This document shows, piece after piece, positions 7,507-15,827 of a stretch of 64,000 nucleotides of DNA. The notes under the pieces were generated by a model. It did no database searches, was not told where the DNA came from, and saw nothing but the letters and a program-made list of their open reading frames with translations. Position 1 is the stretch's first letter. Each line of letters starts with the position of its first letter. The stretch covers positions 62,001 through 126,000 of the forward strand of contig NZ_JADWYQ010000001.1 of the NCBI RefSeq assembly GCF_022414575.1, read 5' to 3'. The position numbers and the translations under genes were made by a program. The DNA comes from Streptomyces sp. MUM 178J (GTDB lineage Bacteria > Actinomycetota > Actinomycetes > Streptomycetales > Streptomycetaceae).

Positions 7507-9183
7507 ATGAGCGAACGATGGGCTGTGGCGGCAGCCGAGGGCGAGGGCGCCAGGCTCGTCCCCCTCGCCCCCGGCGGGCTTCCCGCAGGCCCGGTCGTCG
7601 AGGAGCCCGATCTCATCGCGGCCGTCCGGTCCCGGCCGTCTGTCGCCCGGTGGGTATGGCGCTCCTCCGCGGAGCTCTACCCTCGGCTGCTCGCCGCCGG
7701 CGTCCGCGTCGAGCGGTGCTACGACATCGAGGACGCGGAGCTGCTGCTGCTCGGCCACGAGGGGCGGCTGGGCGAGCCGCGGTCGGCCGCCGCGGCCTGG
7801 GCCAGACTGCACGGCCGTCCCGTACCGCCCGATCCCCCGCTCAGACCCGCGGAGCCCGGATCCCAGTCCTCGCTCTTCGAACCCCGGCCCGTACCGGTCC
7901 CGCTGGAGGCGCTGCTGGAGGTCTACGCCGACCAGCAGCGAAGACACCAGGCCACGGATCATCCGGGCCGAATGCGGCTGCTGACCGCGGCCCAGTCGGC
8001 GGCGATGCTGGTGGCCGCGGAGATGCGCCGGGCGGGGCTGCCCTGGCGGGCCGACGTCCACCGGGAGCTGCTGCACGAGCTGCTCGGCGAGCGGTACGCG
8101 GGCGGCGGCGAGCCGCGTCGGCTGGCGGAGCTCGCCGACGCGGTGTCCGAGGCGTTCGGGCGGCGCGTGCGTCCCGATCTGCCCGCGGATGTGGTGAAGG
8201 CGTTCGCCGCCGCGGGCGTGACCGTGCGCTCGACCCGCCGCTGGGAGCTGGAGGAGATCGACCATCCGGCCGTGGGCCCCCTGCTCGAGTACAAGAAGCT
8301 GTACCGGATCTGGACGGCGCACGGCTGGAGCTGGCTCACGGACTGGGTGCGGGACGGCCGCTTCCGCCCGGAGTACCTGCCCGGCGGCACGGTCTCTGGC
8401 CGCTGGACCGCCAACGGCGGCGGGGCGCTGCAGATCCCGAAGGTGATCCGGCGAGCCGTGGTCGCCGATCCGGGCTGGCGGCTGGTGGTGGCGGACGCCG
8501 CGCAGATGGAGCCGCGAGTGCTGGCCGCGATCTCCCGTGACCCGGGTCTGATGGAGGTCGCCGGCCATGAGGGCGACCTCTACACGGCACTGTCCGACCG
8601 CGCTTTCTCCGGCGACCGCGCCCACGCCAAACTCGCGCTGCTCGGCGCGGTCTACGGGCAGACGTCCGGCGACGGCCTGAAGAACCTGGCAGCGCTGCGC
8701 CGCAGGTTCCCGCGAGCCGTGGCGCATGTGGACGACGCGGCCCGCGCGGGCGAGGAGGGCCGTCTGGTGCGGACCTGGCTCGGCCGCACCTGTCCGCCCG
8801 CGACCGCGGACCAGGGCGACGACGGCTATGGCCCGCCCGGTGAGGCGGGCCTGCCGCAGGAGGGCCCGGAGCCGGGGCCGCAGCCGGGCAGCGCCCGCGC
8901 CCGCGGCCGGTTCACCCGCAATTTCGTGGTGCAGGGCAGCGCCGCGGACTGGGCGCTGCTGATGCTGGCCGCGCTGCGCAGGGCGACCGCCCCGATGAGT
9001 GCGGAGCTGGTCTTCTTCCAGCACGACGAGGTGATCGTGCACTGTCCGGCCGAGGAGGCCGAGCAGGTGGCCGCGGCGATCCGCGCGGCGGGTGAGGAAG
9101 CCGGGCGGATCGCCTTCGGGGACACACCGGTGCGCTTCCCGTTCACGACGGCGGTGGTGGAGCGCTACTCCGACGCGAAGTAG
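7507..9183 (+). CDS. Family-A DNA polymerase-like protein with vestigial exonuclease domain
   Basis: 558 residues, usually annotated in Streptomyces as bifunctional 3'-5' exonuclease/DNA polymerase. No FDTET-type exonuclease motif is present in the N-terminal third, so proofreading is unlikely. Polymerase motif A is altered (ADAAQMEPR, with Asp330 and Glu335 kept). Motif B keeps Arg371, Lys375 and Tyr383 but has Leu379 where Pol I has Phe. Motif C is QHDE (His506, Asp507, Glu508). The metal-binding aspartates are therefore present and nucleotide addition is possible. A low-complexity Gly/Pro stretch (about residues 440-465) interrupts the palm. No adjacent repair gene indicates its role. Confidence 0.8.
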   Translation: MSERWAVAAAEGEGARLVPLAPGGLPAGPVVEEPDLIAAVRSRPSVARWVWRSSAELYPRLLAAGVRVERCYDIEDAELLLLGHEGRLGEPRSAAAAWARLHGRPVPPDPPLRPAEPGSQSSLFEPRPVPVPLEALLEVYADQQRRHQATDHPGRMRLLTAAQSAAMLVAAEMRRAGLPWRADVHRELLHELLGERYAGGGEPRRLAELADAVSEAFGRRVRPDLPADVVKAFAAAGVTVRSTRRWELEEIDHPAVGPLLEYKKLYRIWTAHGWSWLTDWVRDGRFRPEYLPGGTVSGRWTANGGGALQIPKVIRRAVVADPGWRLVVADAAQMEPRVLAAISRDPGLMEVAGHEGDLYTALSDRAFSGDRAHAKLALLGAVYGQTSGDGLKNLAALRRRFPRAVAHVDDAARAGEEGRLVRTWLGRTCPPATADQGDDGYGPPGEAGLPQEGPEPGPQPGSARARGRFTRNFVVQGSAADWALLMLAALRRATAPMSAELVFFQHDEVIVHCPAEEAEQVAAAIRAAGEEAGRIAFGDTPVRFPFTTAVVERYSDAK

Positions 9184-9196
9184 GCCCCGTCGCCGG

Positions 9197-10453
9197 TCAC
9201 CTGAGAGACAGCCAGTGGTCGTCGAGTGCGATGGTCTTGAGCTGTTCCATGGTCAGGGCGGGTTCGGCCCGGGTGGCCTCCTTGTCCTGGCTGCCCGTGT
9301 TGAAGGCGGTGATCACGACTCGGAAGCCGTCCGTCCGCAGGGTGTCGACCGTCCAGCCGACCGTGCCCCTTCCCGGAGTGCCCAGGTCGTCGTCCAGCAT
9401 GACCTTGGTGCCGTCCGGCAGCGTGGTGACGTCGTCGGCGCGCGACACCAGATCCCCGGCAACGTCCCCCATGCCGTGCTGCACATTGATCTGGATCAGG
9501 CTTGCCCCCTTGCCGTCGCCCTTCTCCTCCACGACGACGAAGCCGAACCCGTCCTGGCCGCCCTTGTCCTTCACCTCGAGGTTCTCCGGGAGCAGTCCCA
9601 GCAGCCCGTCCCTGACGGCGTCCCGGCCGGCCGCGCCGGGCGCGGGATCCTCCTTCTGCGGCTCGTCCAGCTCCTTCATCAGCGGATGCCAGGCCTCGTC
9701 CGTGACCAGGGCTTTCATCTGCTGCGGAGTCAGCGGGGGCGCCGGCCGGGAGACCTCGGCGCCCTTCTGCGCGGGCGCGTTGTACTCGCTGGCGTCGACC
9801 AGCACGCCCTTCGGGGTGAGCAGCGCCGCCCGCCAGTGCCGGGTCTCCTCACGCCTGTCCGGGTACTCGTAGCCCTGGAACATCAGGTATCTCGAGCCGT
9901 CGGCCAGTGTCTCGGCCGTGCAGGAGTCATGGGGGACCAGTGCCTCGGAAGGGCAGGTGACCTGGCCGTCGGCGCTTGTTCCCTCGGGGTCCAGGGCGAT
10001 CAGGCTGACGGCGATCGCCGCCGCGCCGCCGCCGTCGTCGAAGACGACAGAGGCGTAGGGCGGGGGTTTCGCAGAGCCGTCGCCGCCGCCCTCCTCTTGT
10101 GTGATCTTCCCCTCCGGGAGAAGGCCCTTGAGGGTGTCGAGCATCTGCCGCCCGGTGATCGAGCCGTCTGGATCGGCAGGGGGCGCGGTCGGCGTGCCGG
10201 GGACGTCGGCAGCCGCCGCCGAGGAGGCGCGGCCCGCGTCATCGGCGCCGCCGAGCAGCCCGCCTCCGTACGTCCCGCCGAGGCCGACCGCCGCCAGGGC
10301 GAGCACGCCCCCGGTGACGGCTGCGGCCCTGCGGCGCGCCAGCCGCCGACGTCCGCGACGGATGCCCTCCGTCGCCAGTGCGGAACGGTCCGGCGGCCGG
10401 AAGGAGTCGCCGGTGCGGCGCATGGCGTCGCCGAGATCGTCTTCGAAAGGCAT
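9197..10453 (-). CDS. Membrane-anchored protein, probable partner of the adjacent ECF sigma factor
   Basis: 418 residues: a short cytoplasmic N-terminus rich in Asp/Arg (MPFEDDLGDAMRRTG), a basic stop signal (GRRRLARRR), one membrane segment (about residues 45-65) and a long extracytoplasmic part. The gene follows an ECF sigma gene by 52 bp on the same strand, the usual place for an anti-sigma or sensor protein, but no zinc-binding anti-sigma motif (HxxxCxxC) is visible. The ATG at 10453 is preferred over the GTG at 10465 because GGAGAG lies 11 nt upstream of the former and overlaps the latter. Function is inferred from context only. Confidence 0.7.
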   Translation of the reverse strand: MPFEDDLGDAMRRTGDSFRPPDRSALATEGIRRGRRRLARRRAAAVTGGVLALAAVGLGGTYGGGLLGGADDAGRASSAAAADVPGTPTAPPADPDGSITGRQMLDTLKGLLPEGKITQEEGGGDGSAKPPPYASVVFDDGGGAAAIAVSLIALDPEGTSADGQVTCPSEALVPHDSCTAETLADGSRYLMFQGYEYPDRREETRHWRAALLTPKGVLVDASEYNAPAQKGAEVSRPAPPLTPQQMKALVTDEAWHPLMKELDEPQKEDPAPGAAGRDAVRDGLLGLLPENLEVKDKGGQDGFGFVVVEEKGDGKGASLIQINVQHGMGDVAGDLVSRADDVTTLPDGTKVMLDDDLGTPGRGTVGWTVDTLRTDGFRVVITAFNTGSQDKEATRAEPALTMEQLKTIALDDHWLSLR

Positions 10454-10505
10454 GGGAAACCACACTCTCCGCGGCAGATGGATGGAAAACGCAAGGCTTC
10501 TGATT

Positions 10506-11015
10506 TCAGGAGGCGGCGAACTCGGCGATGCTGCCGCCGAGCTGATCCCGGAGCTGCGCGAGCGCCCGCACGGATCTGGTGCGGACGGCGGCCGAACTGA
10601 CGCTCATGGCGTCGGCGGTCTCCTCCACGCTGCGGTCCTCCCAGTAGCGCAGCACCACCACGGCGCGGTCCTTGGGCGCGAGCCGGGCCAGCGCCTCCAG
10701 CAACGCGACGCGGAGGGCCGGGTCGCCGCCGGGCGGAGCGGCGGAGTCGGGCAACTCGCCGAGGGGGCGTTCCGAGGCGGAGCGGCGTCGCTGATGGGTC
10801 AGAAAGGTGCGCACGAGAACGGTCTGGGCGTATCCCGCGGGGTTGTCGGCCCTGGAGACACGTCCCCACTGCGTGTACACCCGGCCGAGTGTCTCCTGGG
10901 TCAGATCCTCCGCTAGATATGCGTCACCGCTGGTCAGCAGGCAGGCGGACCGGAAGAGCGCACTGGACCGGCCGACCGCGAACTCCTTGAACTCCTCTGC
11001 GCGTGATCGCCGCAT
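10506..11015 (-). CDS. SigE-family ECF RNA polymerase sigma factor
   Basis: A 169-residue two-domain sigma factor of the group often called SigE-family (TIGR02983) in actinomycetes; this is not the cell-envelope SigE of S. coelicolor. Region 2 is at residues 8-75 (LFRSACLLTSGDAYLAEDLTQETLGRVY). Region 4 is at about 105-160 (LARLAPKDRAVVVLRYWEDRSVEETADAM) with the recognition helix SSAAVRTRSVRAL. It is probably co-transcribed with the downstream membrane protein. An ECF-like promoter upstream suggests autoregulation. Confidence 0.9.
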   Translation of the reverse strand: MRRSRAEEFKEFAVGRSSALFRSACLLTSGDAYLAEDLTQETLGRVYTQWGRVSRADNPAGYAQTVLVRTFLTHQRRRSASERPLGELPDSAAPPGGDPALRVALLEALARLAPKDRAVVVLRYWEDRSVEETADAMSVSSAAVRTRSVRALAQLRDQLGGSIAEFAAS

Positions 11016-11054
11016 GCCCTCCCCGTTCCTCGTGCTCCGCGCCTACATCTGACT

Positions 11055-11081
11055 GACGCGCCGGCCTCGGCCAAATGTTTC
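11055..11081 (-). promoter_or_regulatory. ECF-type promoter candidate upstream of the sigma factor gene
   Basis: On the minus strand GAAAC (11077-11081) and CGTC (11055-11058) are separated by 18 bp, 40 nt before the ATG. The pattern matches the general ECF consensus of an AAC -35 core and a CGTC -10 core, so the sigma factor may read its own promoter. Confidence 0.4.
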
Positions 11082-11218
11082 AGCGGTCGCGGCCGCCGTG
11101 TCCAAAACGTCATCTGAGGGCCCCAAGCGTTATCCACAGCCCCCCACCGGCGTGATGCGCCGCTGTTAACTTCGAGCCGTTCCGGCACAAGACCAACACG
11201 ACCACGGGGGGACCGGGC

Positions 11219-12037
11219 ATGCGTCTCGGGCGAAAGGGCGCGGCGGTCTGCGCCGCATCGGCGGTGCTGCTTGCCGCGGCGATCACGGGCTGCGACGAGA
11301 AGGACGGCGAGGCGGACGCCGCTCGCAAGTCGACGCCCCCTGCCGCTGCCGCCGCAGCGTCGCCCAGCGCGTCGGAAGCGTCAGCCGGCCCCGGTGCCGG
11401 CGAGAGCCCGTACCAGAGCGCGTCCCCGAGCGGCAGTCCCAGTGGGAGCGCCAGTCCCAGTGGGAGCGCCAGGTCGGCCGCCACCAAGCCGGACGCCTCC
11501 AAGCCGGCGGCGTCCACAGCGGCGTCCACTCCGCCGGCCGGGCCCAAGACGGCCAAGCCGCCGGTGCCGACGCTGCTGGGGCTCCACGCCTCGACGCGGG
11601 GAGGCCGTCTGAACCTGGTGCGCGGCGGTGCGGCGCAGGAGTTCACCATCACCCTGCACAACGGCAACACGCACGCGTACCGGCATCTGCGGCTTGCGTT
11701 CCAGATGGAGTTCCTGTTCCGCGAGCCCGGCGACGAGCCGCGCTCGGGCCCGGGCTTCGTCCTGGAGCGGTGGGACCGCGCGGCGGGCGTCTGGCGAGCG
11801 CAGGAGCTGCGCATCGCCAACGACGCGATGCCCCACTGGCTTTACGAGGGCGGGGAGCCGCTCGCCCGCGACGCCGTCCGCACGGAGCGCTTCCGGCTGC
11901 GGGCCGGGACGGCCGTGGCGACGGGCTCCACACCCCTGATGATCTACGCGATAGACACCGACGCGCCTCGGGACGCCTCACTCGAGCGTGCCCGCCCGGG
12001 CTACTTCTACCTCCCGCACACGACGCGGGCGTCCTGA
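11219..12037 (+). CDS. Cell-wall-exposed lipoprotein with Ser/Pro/Ala-rich stalk
   Basis: 272 residues. A signal peptide ends in the lipobox AITGC (about residue 25). A low-complexity stalk of Ser/Pro/Gly/Ala/Lys follows (residues 40-120, with PSGSPSGSASPSGS repeats) and would span the thick peptidoglycan. The C-terminal domain (about 125-272) is beta-rich (FTITLHNGNTHAYRHLRLAFQ, FLFREPGD) and resembles a signal-peptide-associated Ig-like sandwich of actinomycetes. It starts from an ATG 200 bp from the divergent sigma gene. No enzymatic motif was found. Confidence 0.75.
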   Translation: MRLGRKGAAVCAASAVLLAAAITGCDEKDGEADAARKSTPPAAAAAASPSASEASAGPGAGESPYQSASPSGSPSGSASPSGSARSAATKPDASKPAASTAASTPPAGPKTAKPPVPTLLGLHASTRGGRLNLVRGGAAQEFTITLHNGNTHAYRHLRLAFQMEFLFREPGDEPRSGPGFVLERWDRAAGVWRAQELRIANDAMPHWLYEGGEPLARDAVRTERFRLRAGTAVATGSTPLMIYAIDTDAPRDASLERARPGYFYLPHTTRAS

Positions 12038-12182
12038 ACGACGCCCGCGGACGGTCCAGGCGGGTCCGCGGCGCATGCCACTGCCCCGCCGGGCCACGAC
12101 GAGCGACACCCAGGACGACGACCGCACCGCGCAGCACCCGGCCCGGCCCAGGGGCACGACGCCACGCGGCGTGCTCCCCGGG

Positions 12183-13355
12183 CTATGGCCTCTGCGCCGC
12201 CAGCACAGCAGGCTTCCCCGACAGCGACCGCGCCACCAGCCGGTCCACACCCGGCACCGCCGTGAGCCGCAAGGCCATGCGCCGCACCCGCAGCCGGGTC
12301 GGCGACGACGGCAGAAACCACTCGGCAGCGGCCCGGCCCGCCCGCTGCCGGTCCTCCGCGACCGGCCGCCAGCGCCGCTCGTAGGCCGCGAGCCCCTCTT
12401 CCACCGAGGCGCTCCGACCCAGTTCCTCGGCCAGCACATACGCCCCGGCCACCCCCAGCGAAGCGCCCTGTCCGGCGAGCAGCGAGACCGCATGAGCGGC
12501 ATCGCCGGTCAGCACCGTGCGGCCCCGGCTCCATCCGTCCATCACGATCTGGGCCACATGGTCGTAGTACACGTCCTCGTGCGGCGGGCACTTCTCCAGG
12601 GCGCGCGGCACGATCCAGCCGAGCCCCGCGTACTCCGCGCGCACCGCGGCCCGTGCGTCCGCGGGCAGTCGGCGATCCACGCTGCGGTGCACGGCGAACG
12701 CCGCGACCTTCCCGTCGCGCAGCGCATAGAACCCCATCTGCCGCCCCACGGTGTCCGTGAGACAGAACCTTCCGCTCACCTCACGCATCAGCCCTGGATC
12801 GTCGAACACAAAGGCGGCGGTGTGGAATCCGAGGTGCCGCAGATACCGGTCCTCCTCGCCGAAGACCAGCCGCCGCACGGTCGAGTGCACCCCGTCCGCC
12901 CCGACCAGCAGATCCGCATGCTCCACAGCGCCGTCCACAAGCGTGACCCGTACGCCGTCCGCGGTGTCCTCGATCCGCTCGGGGCCGGTCCCGTACCGCA
13001 GGTCGACCCGGTCCGACAGCCCTTCCCGCAGCGCCCGTTCGAGATCGGGCCGCATGATGCTCAGCAGCCGCCCGCCGACGAACCGGGAGAACCGCCCGTA
13101 GTCCAGTCCGGCTCTGCGTCGCCCCCGCTCGTCCACATAGCCGGCCTCGCCTACCCGGTAGCTCAGCTCCCTCAGCCGGGGGAGCAGCCCCATTGCCTCG
13201 GCCGCGTCAAAGCCGGGCCCGAAGAAGTCGACCATGTACCCCTGACCGCGGGGGCGGCTCGCCCTCTCCAGTACGACGACCTGCCACCCCATGTCGTCCA
13301 GCCGCTGCGCCAGGGCGAGCCCCGCAATGCCCGCCCCGCAGATCACCGCCTTCAC
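12183..13355 (-). CDS. FAD-dependent monooxygenase (PHBH/TetX-like)
   Basis: 390 residues with the features of aromatic-ring-type flavoprotein monooxygenases: the N-terminal dinucleotide fold GAGIAGLALAQRL, the second FAD motif (LLVGADGVHSTVR) and the third (VLTGDAAHAVSLLAGQGASLG). The reaction would be NAD(P)H- and O2-dependent hydroxylation; the substrate is not predictable, and antibiotic-inactivating TetX-type enzymes belong to the same group. The GTG start (13353-13355) overlaps the stop of the upstream TetR gene by 4 bp (GTGA), so the two are translationally coupled and presumably induced by the regulator's ligand. Confidence 0.85.
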   Translation of the reverse strand: MKAVICGAGIAGLALAQRLDDMGWQVVVLERASRPRGQGYMVDFFGPGFDAAEAMGLLPRLRELSYRVGEAGYVDERGRRRAGLDYGRFSRFVGGRLLSIMRPDLERALREGLSDRVDLRYGTGPERIEDTADGVRVTLVDGAVEHADLLVGADGVHSTVRRLVFGEEDRYLRHLGFHTAAFVFDDPGLMREVSGRFCLTDTVGRQMGFYALRDGKVAAFAVHRSVDRRLPADARAAVRAEYAGLGWIVPRALEKCPPHEDVYYDHVAQIVMDGWSRGRTVLTGDAAHAVSLLAGQGASLGVAGAYVLAEELGRSASVEEGLAAYERRWRPVAEDRQRAGRAAAEWFLPSSPTRLRVRRMALRLTAVPGVDRLVARSLSGKPAVLAAQRP

Positions 13356-13966
13356 CGCGTCTCCTCCCTCTCCCTCAGTCCCCCGCCGTAGACCGCCAGC
13401 ACCTCGTCCCCCCAGCGTTCGAGCCCCGCCGCCGAGAGCGGATCCACCCCGATCACCTCCTGAATCCGCCGTCGCAACAACACCACGGCCAGATCGTTGA
13501 CCAGCAAGAACGCCGCCCGCACCAGCGGATCCCGCCCCGGCGTCGCCATCCCTGACTCCACCATCCCGGCCAGCGCCTGCCGACTCAGCTCGAAGAGGCC
13601 GCGGAACAGCGCCCGTCCGGCTTCGCCGTCGGCCGTCAGCAACCGGCTCAGATACCCGGGCACCGCCGAACCCTCAGGCAGCTGCCCCGCCATCGCCTCG
13701 GCCACGGACCCGCTGGACCCACCGGCGACGGCCTCCTTCAGCACCTTCTCGAAGACGGCCACCACATAGCGGTCGACCTCCTCCCGCAATCCCTCCTTCG
13801 ACCCGAAGTGATGCACCACCAGCCCCGGCGACACCCCCGCGGCCGCCGCGACCTGCCGTACGGACACCCCCTCGACTCCGCGCTCGGCAAAGAGCCGCAA
13901 CGCCTCGTCCCGGACGACGGCCCGGCTCGTCCGGTCCTCGGCCATCTCAGAAGACCCAGCGCGCAT
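13352..13966 (-). CDS. TetR-family transcriptional regulator
   Basis: About 204 residues. The N-terminal helix-turn-helix is standard (VVRDEALRLFAERGVEGVSVRQVAAAAGVSPGLVVHHFGSKEGL). The C-terminal ligand domain is helical with a long V/L-rich dimer segment (AAFLLVNDLAVVLLRRRIQEVIG). Two starts are possible. The ATG at 13966 falls where transcription would start from the predicted promoter, so the mRNA may be leaderless; the ATG at 13945 has only a weak ribosome site. Operator-like sites overlap the promoter, and the monooxygenase gene overlaps its stop. It most likely represses itself and the monooxygenase. Confidence 0.88.
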   Translation of the reverse strand: MRAGSSEMAEDRTSRAVVRDEALRLFAERGVEGVSVRQVAAAAGVSPGLVVHHFGSKEGLREEVDRYVVAVFEKVLKEAVAGGSSGSVAEAMAGQLPEGSAVPGYLSRLLTADGEAGRALFRGLFELSRQALAGMVESGMATPGRDPLVRAAFLLVNDLAVVLLRRRIQEVIGVDPLSAAGLERWGDEVLAVYGGGLREREETR

Positions 13967-14002
13967 TGAACACATGTACAGCATGCTAAACACTTGTTCA
14001 AT
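13967..14002 (-). promoter_or_regulatory. TetR operator/promoter with two ACACwTGT sites 20 bp apart
   Basis: ACACATGT (13970-13977) and ACACTTGT (13990-13997) are spaced exactly 20 bp start to start, two helical turns. They sit inside an outer perfect 8-bp inverted repeat, ATTGAACA (13965-13972) and TGTTCAAT (13995-14002). On the minus strand TTGAAC (13996-14001) and TACATG (13973-13978) form a 17-bp-spaced promoter, so the sites cover both hexamers. This is classic autorepression geometry. Confidence 0.7.
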
Positions 14003-14052
14003 CGTCGGCAAGCCCGCCCCCACTCCCCGCCGCCCACCCCATGGACAGCACA

Positions 14053-14083
14053 AAGCCCAGGCCACACAGAGTGACCTGGGCTT
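14053..14083 (-). terminator. Hairpin terminator after the trypsin-like gene
   Basis: AAGCCCAGG (14053-14061) pairs with CCTGGGCTT (14075-14083). The stem extends inward past one mismatch to a small ACAGA loop. It lies 25 bp beyond the stop codon. Confidence 0.65.
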
Positions 14084-14107
14084 CGACCTACGCCGCGACG
14101 TACGGGA

Positions 14108-15328
14108 TCAGCCGAGCGGCAGAGGATCCGGACCCGCCGGGGCGGAACCCGCGACACGGAAGTTGTCAGCGTGCTGCAGCGTGAAGCGCTCCCAGGTGGA
14201 CGCCTTGTCCGAGCGTGCGCGCAGCAGCCCGGTGTCCGCCCCGGTGTACTTGGCTTCCGTGCTGACGAACTTGCCGTTCCGCACCGACTTCAATGCGTAG
14301 TTCCGGCCGCCCTGCGACACCATGGTGAACGACTCCCATGTGCTGGGCCGCTCGGCGCGGGCGCGCAGCATCCCCTCGTACTTGCCGGTCCGCTTGATCT
14401 CGGCGCTCACGAACAGGCCGTTGCCCACCGACCGGAGCGATGCCGTCTTTCCGCCGTCACGCGTGTGGAGCGTGAACTGCTCCCAGCCCTGGGCCTTGTC
14501 GCTGCGGGCCCGCAGCCTGCCCTCCTGCTCGCCGGCGGCGTTCAGCTCGGCGGCCACGTACTTGTCGTTCGCGTGCGCCTTCAGGGACCAGCGGGCGACA
14601 TGGGCGCCGATCCAGTCCGTGATGTCGTCCACCCGGGCCTCGACGGCGCCGCGGCGGGTCTCCTCGGAACCGAGGCATCCCCCCTGCCAGGAACGGCTGC
14701 TGACGGCGACGAGCTCATCGCCCCCGGCGCCGGCGCGGACCGCGGGGCCACCCGCGTCCCCCTTGCAGACCGCCGCGCCGTCCTGACCCTCGATGTCCAA
14801 CTGCGCACCGCGCGTGCCGGTGACGGTGAACGCGCCCACGTGCATCCGCCCCGGCACCCACTGGTCCTTGGTGCGGCCGTACCCGGCGACGGCCAGCTTC
14901 TCCCCGTCCGCCGGGGCCTTGGCGCTCAGCGCCACGGGAGCGATGCCCGTGACCGGCGAGGACAGCTTCGCCAGCACCAGATCCCGATCGGCTCGCGGGA
15001 CGAGTTCCACGATGTCGCGAACCTGACCGGACGCGGAACCCAGGTCCGTGCGCCCCACGGTGACCTTGGCGGGCCGGGAAGGCGCACCCGCGGCGAGCTG
15101 CGCCGGGTCGCCGGCGAAGCAACTCGCCGCCGTGGCGACCCACTGCGCCTCTATGAGCGCGCCGGAGCAGGAACCTTCCCCCTTACCTATGTCGATCTTG
15201 GCGACAAACGGCTTCTCCCCGTCCCCTGCGGGGCTCCCCACCATCGCCTGCGCCGGGCCGGCAACGAGCGTCCCCGCCGCAACCACCACGCCGGCGAACC
15301 AAGCCCCGTACCTCGTTGTCCTTCTCAC
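14108..15328 (-). CDS. Secreted trypsin-fold pseudoprotease with C-terminal fascin-like beta-trefoil
   Basis: 406 residues. Residues 1-28 form a Sec signal peptide (AGPAQA cleavage). Residues 30-245 have the chymotrypsin/trypsin S1 fold, but two catalytic positions are changed: TAASC has Ser69 where His belongs, and CKGDAGGP has Ala192 where the nucleophilic Ser belongs. Asp116 (DRDLVLAKL) is kept. The four cysteines expected of an S1 fold are present. Residues 246-390 hold three repeats of about 46 residues (RWSLKAHANDKYV..., ASLRSVGNGLFV..., YALKSVRNGKFV...), the pattern of a fascin-like beta-trefoil. It is probably a secreted binding protein, not a protease. The GTG start has GAGGGAG upstream. 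Confidence 0.85.
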   Translation of the reverse strand: MRRTTRYGAWFAGVVVAAGTLVAGPAQAMVGSPAGDGEKPFVAKIDIGKGEGSCSGALIEAQWVATAASCFAGDPAQLAAGAPSRPAKVTVGRTDLGSASGQVRDIVELVPRADRDLVLAKLSSPVTGIAPVALSAKAPADGEKLAVAGYGRTKDQWVPGRMHVGAFTVTGTRGAQLDIEGQDGAAVCKGDAGGPAVRAGAGGDELVAVSSRSWQGGCLGSEETRRGAVEARVDDITDWIGAHVARWSLKAHANDKYVAAELNAAGEQEGRLRARSDKAQGWEQFTLHTRDGGKTASLRSVGNGLFVSAEIKRTGKYEGMLRARAERPSTWESFTMVSQGGRNYALKSVRNGKFVSTEAKYTGADTGLLRARSDKASTWERFTLQHADNFRVAGSAPAGPDPLPLG

Positions 15329-15586
15329 GTGTCTCCCTCACGCAATCAATCACGGCTTGCCGCCCTGAACCCACGGCCGAAGCGCGGAACTCGATCTCGA
15401 GGAGCCACTCCCCCCAAAGGGTGCGCCAATGGTCAGTCGGCTCACCAGAGATGCCGTGGTCAGCGGCGTGTTCAAGCTACCACCAGTTGATCGTCAAGGC
15501 GGGACCACACGATCAGCCGTACGCGACGGCACGCGGAAGGCCCATCGCGCCGGCCGAGAGCGCGACACCCGCCGGGCTGAATCAAA

Positions 15587-15621
15587 GAACCCCAGCTCAG
15601 ACTGGGTCCGAGCTGGGGTTC
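15587..15621 (-). terminator. Perfect 12-bp hairpin downstream of tRNA-Thr
   Basis: GAACCCCAGCTC (15587-15598) pairs exactly with GAGCTGGGGTTC (15610-15621) around an 11-nt loop. On the minus strand a TTTGATT tract follows. It lies 5 bp beyond the tRNA 3' end and is its likely intrinsic terminator. Confidence 0.85.
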
Positions 15622-15625
15622 AGGA

Positions 15626-15702
15626 TGGAGCCACCTGCGGGATTCGAACCCGCGACCTACGCATTACGAGTGCGTTGCTCTGGCCAACTGAGCTAAGGTG
15701 GC
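15626..15702 (-). tRNA. tRNA-Thr, anticodon CGT, CCA end encoded
   Basis: On the minus strand the acceptor arms GCCACCT and AGGTGGC pair over 7 bp. The T arm GCGGGTTCGAATCCCGC is canonical. The anticodon stem ACGCA/TGCGT carries the loop CTCGTAA with anticodon CGT, which reads ACG (Thr). The gene is 73 nt plus a discriminator T and an encoded CCA (15626-15628). No integrase or duplicated tRNA 3' end lies in the window, so it is not in use as an attachment site here. Confidence 0.95.
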
Positions 15703-15827
15703 GCGCCGCGAGAAACACGTCCCCCCTCGGGAACACGTTCGCATCAGCAGCGGCGCCAAGTCTACAGGGTTGTTCCGGGTGCCCCGAACCAGGTCCCGCC
15801 GTGGACCAGGCCCTGCCGCGCGGTGGG

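Noticed and set aside
11130..11138. TTATCCACA resembling a DnaA box between the sigma factor and lipoprotein genes
   Set aside because: It matches the E. coli consensus, not the TTGTCCACA preferred in Streptomyces; it is single, with no AT-rich origin, so chance is likely.
15626..15702. tRNA-Thr as an attachment site for an integrative element
   Set aside because: No integrase, excisionase or duplicated tRNA 3' end is visible nearby.
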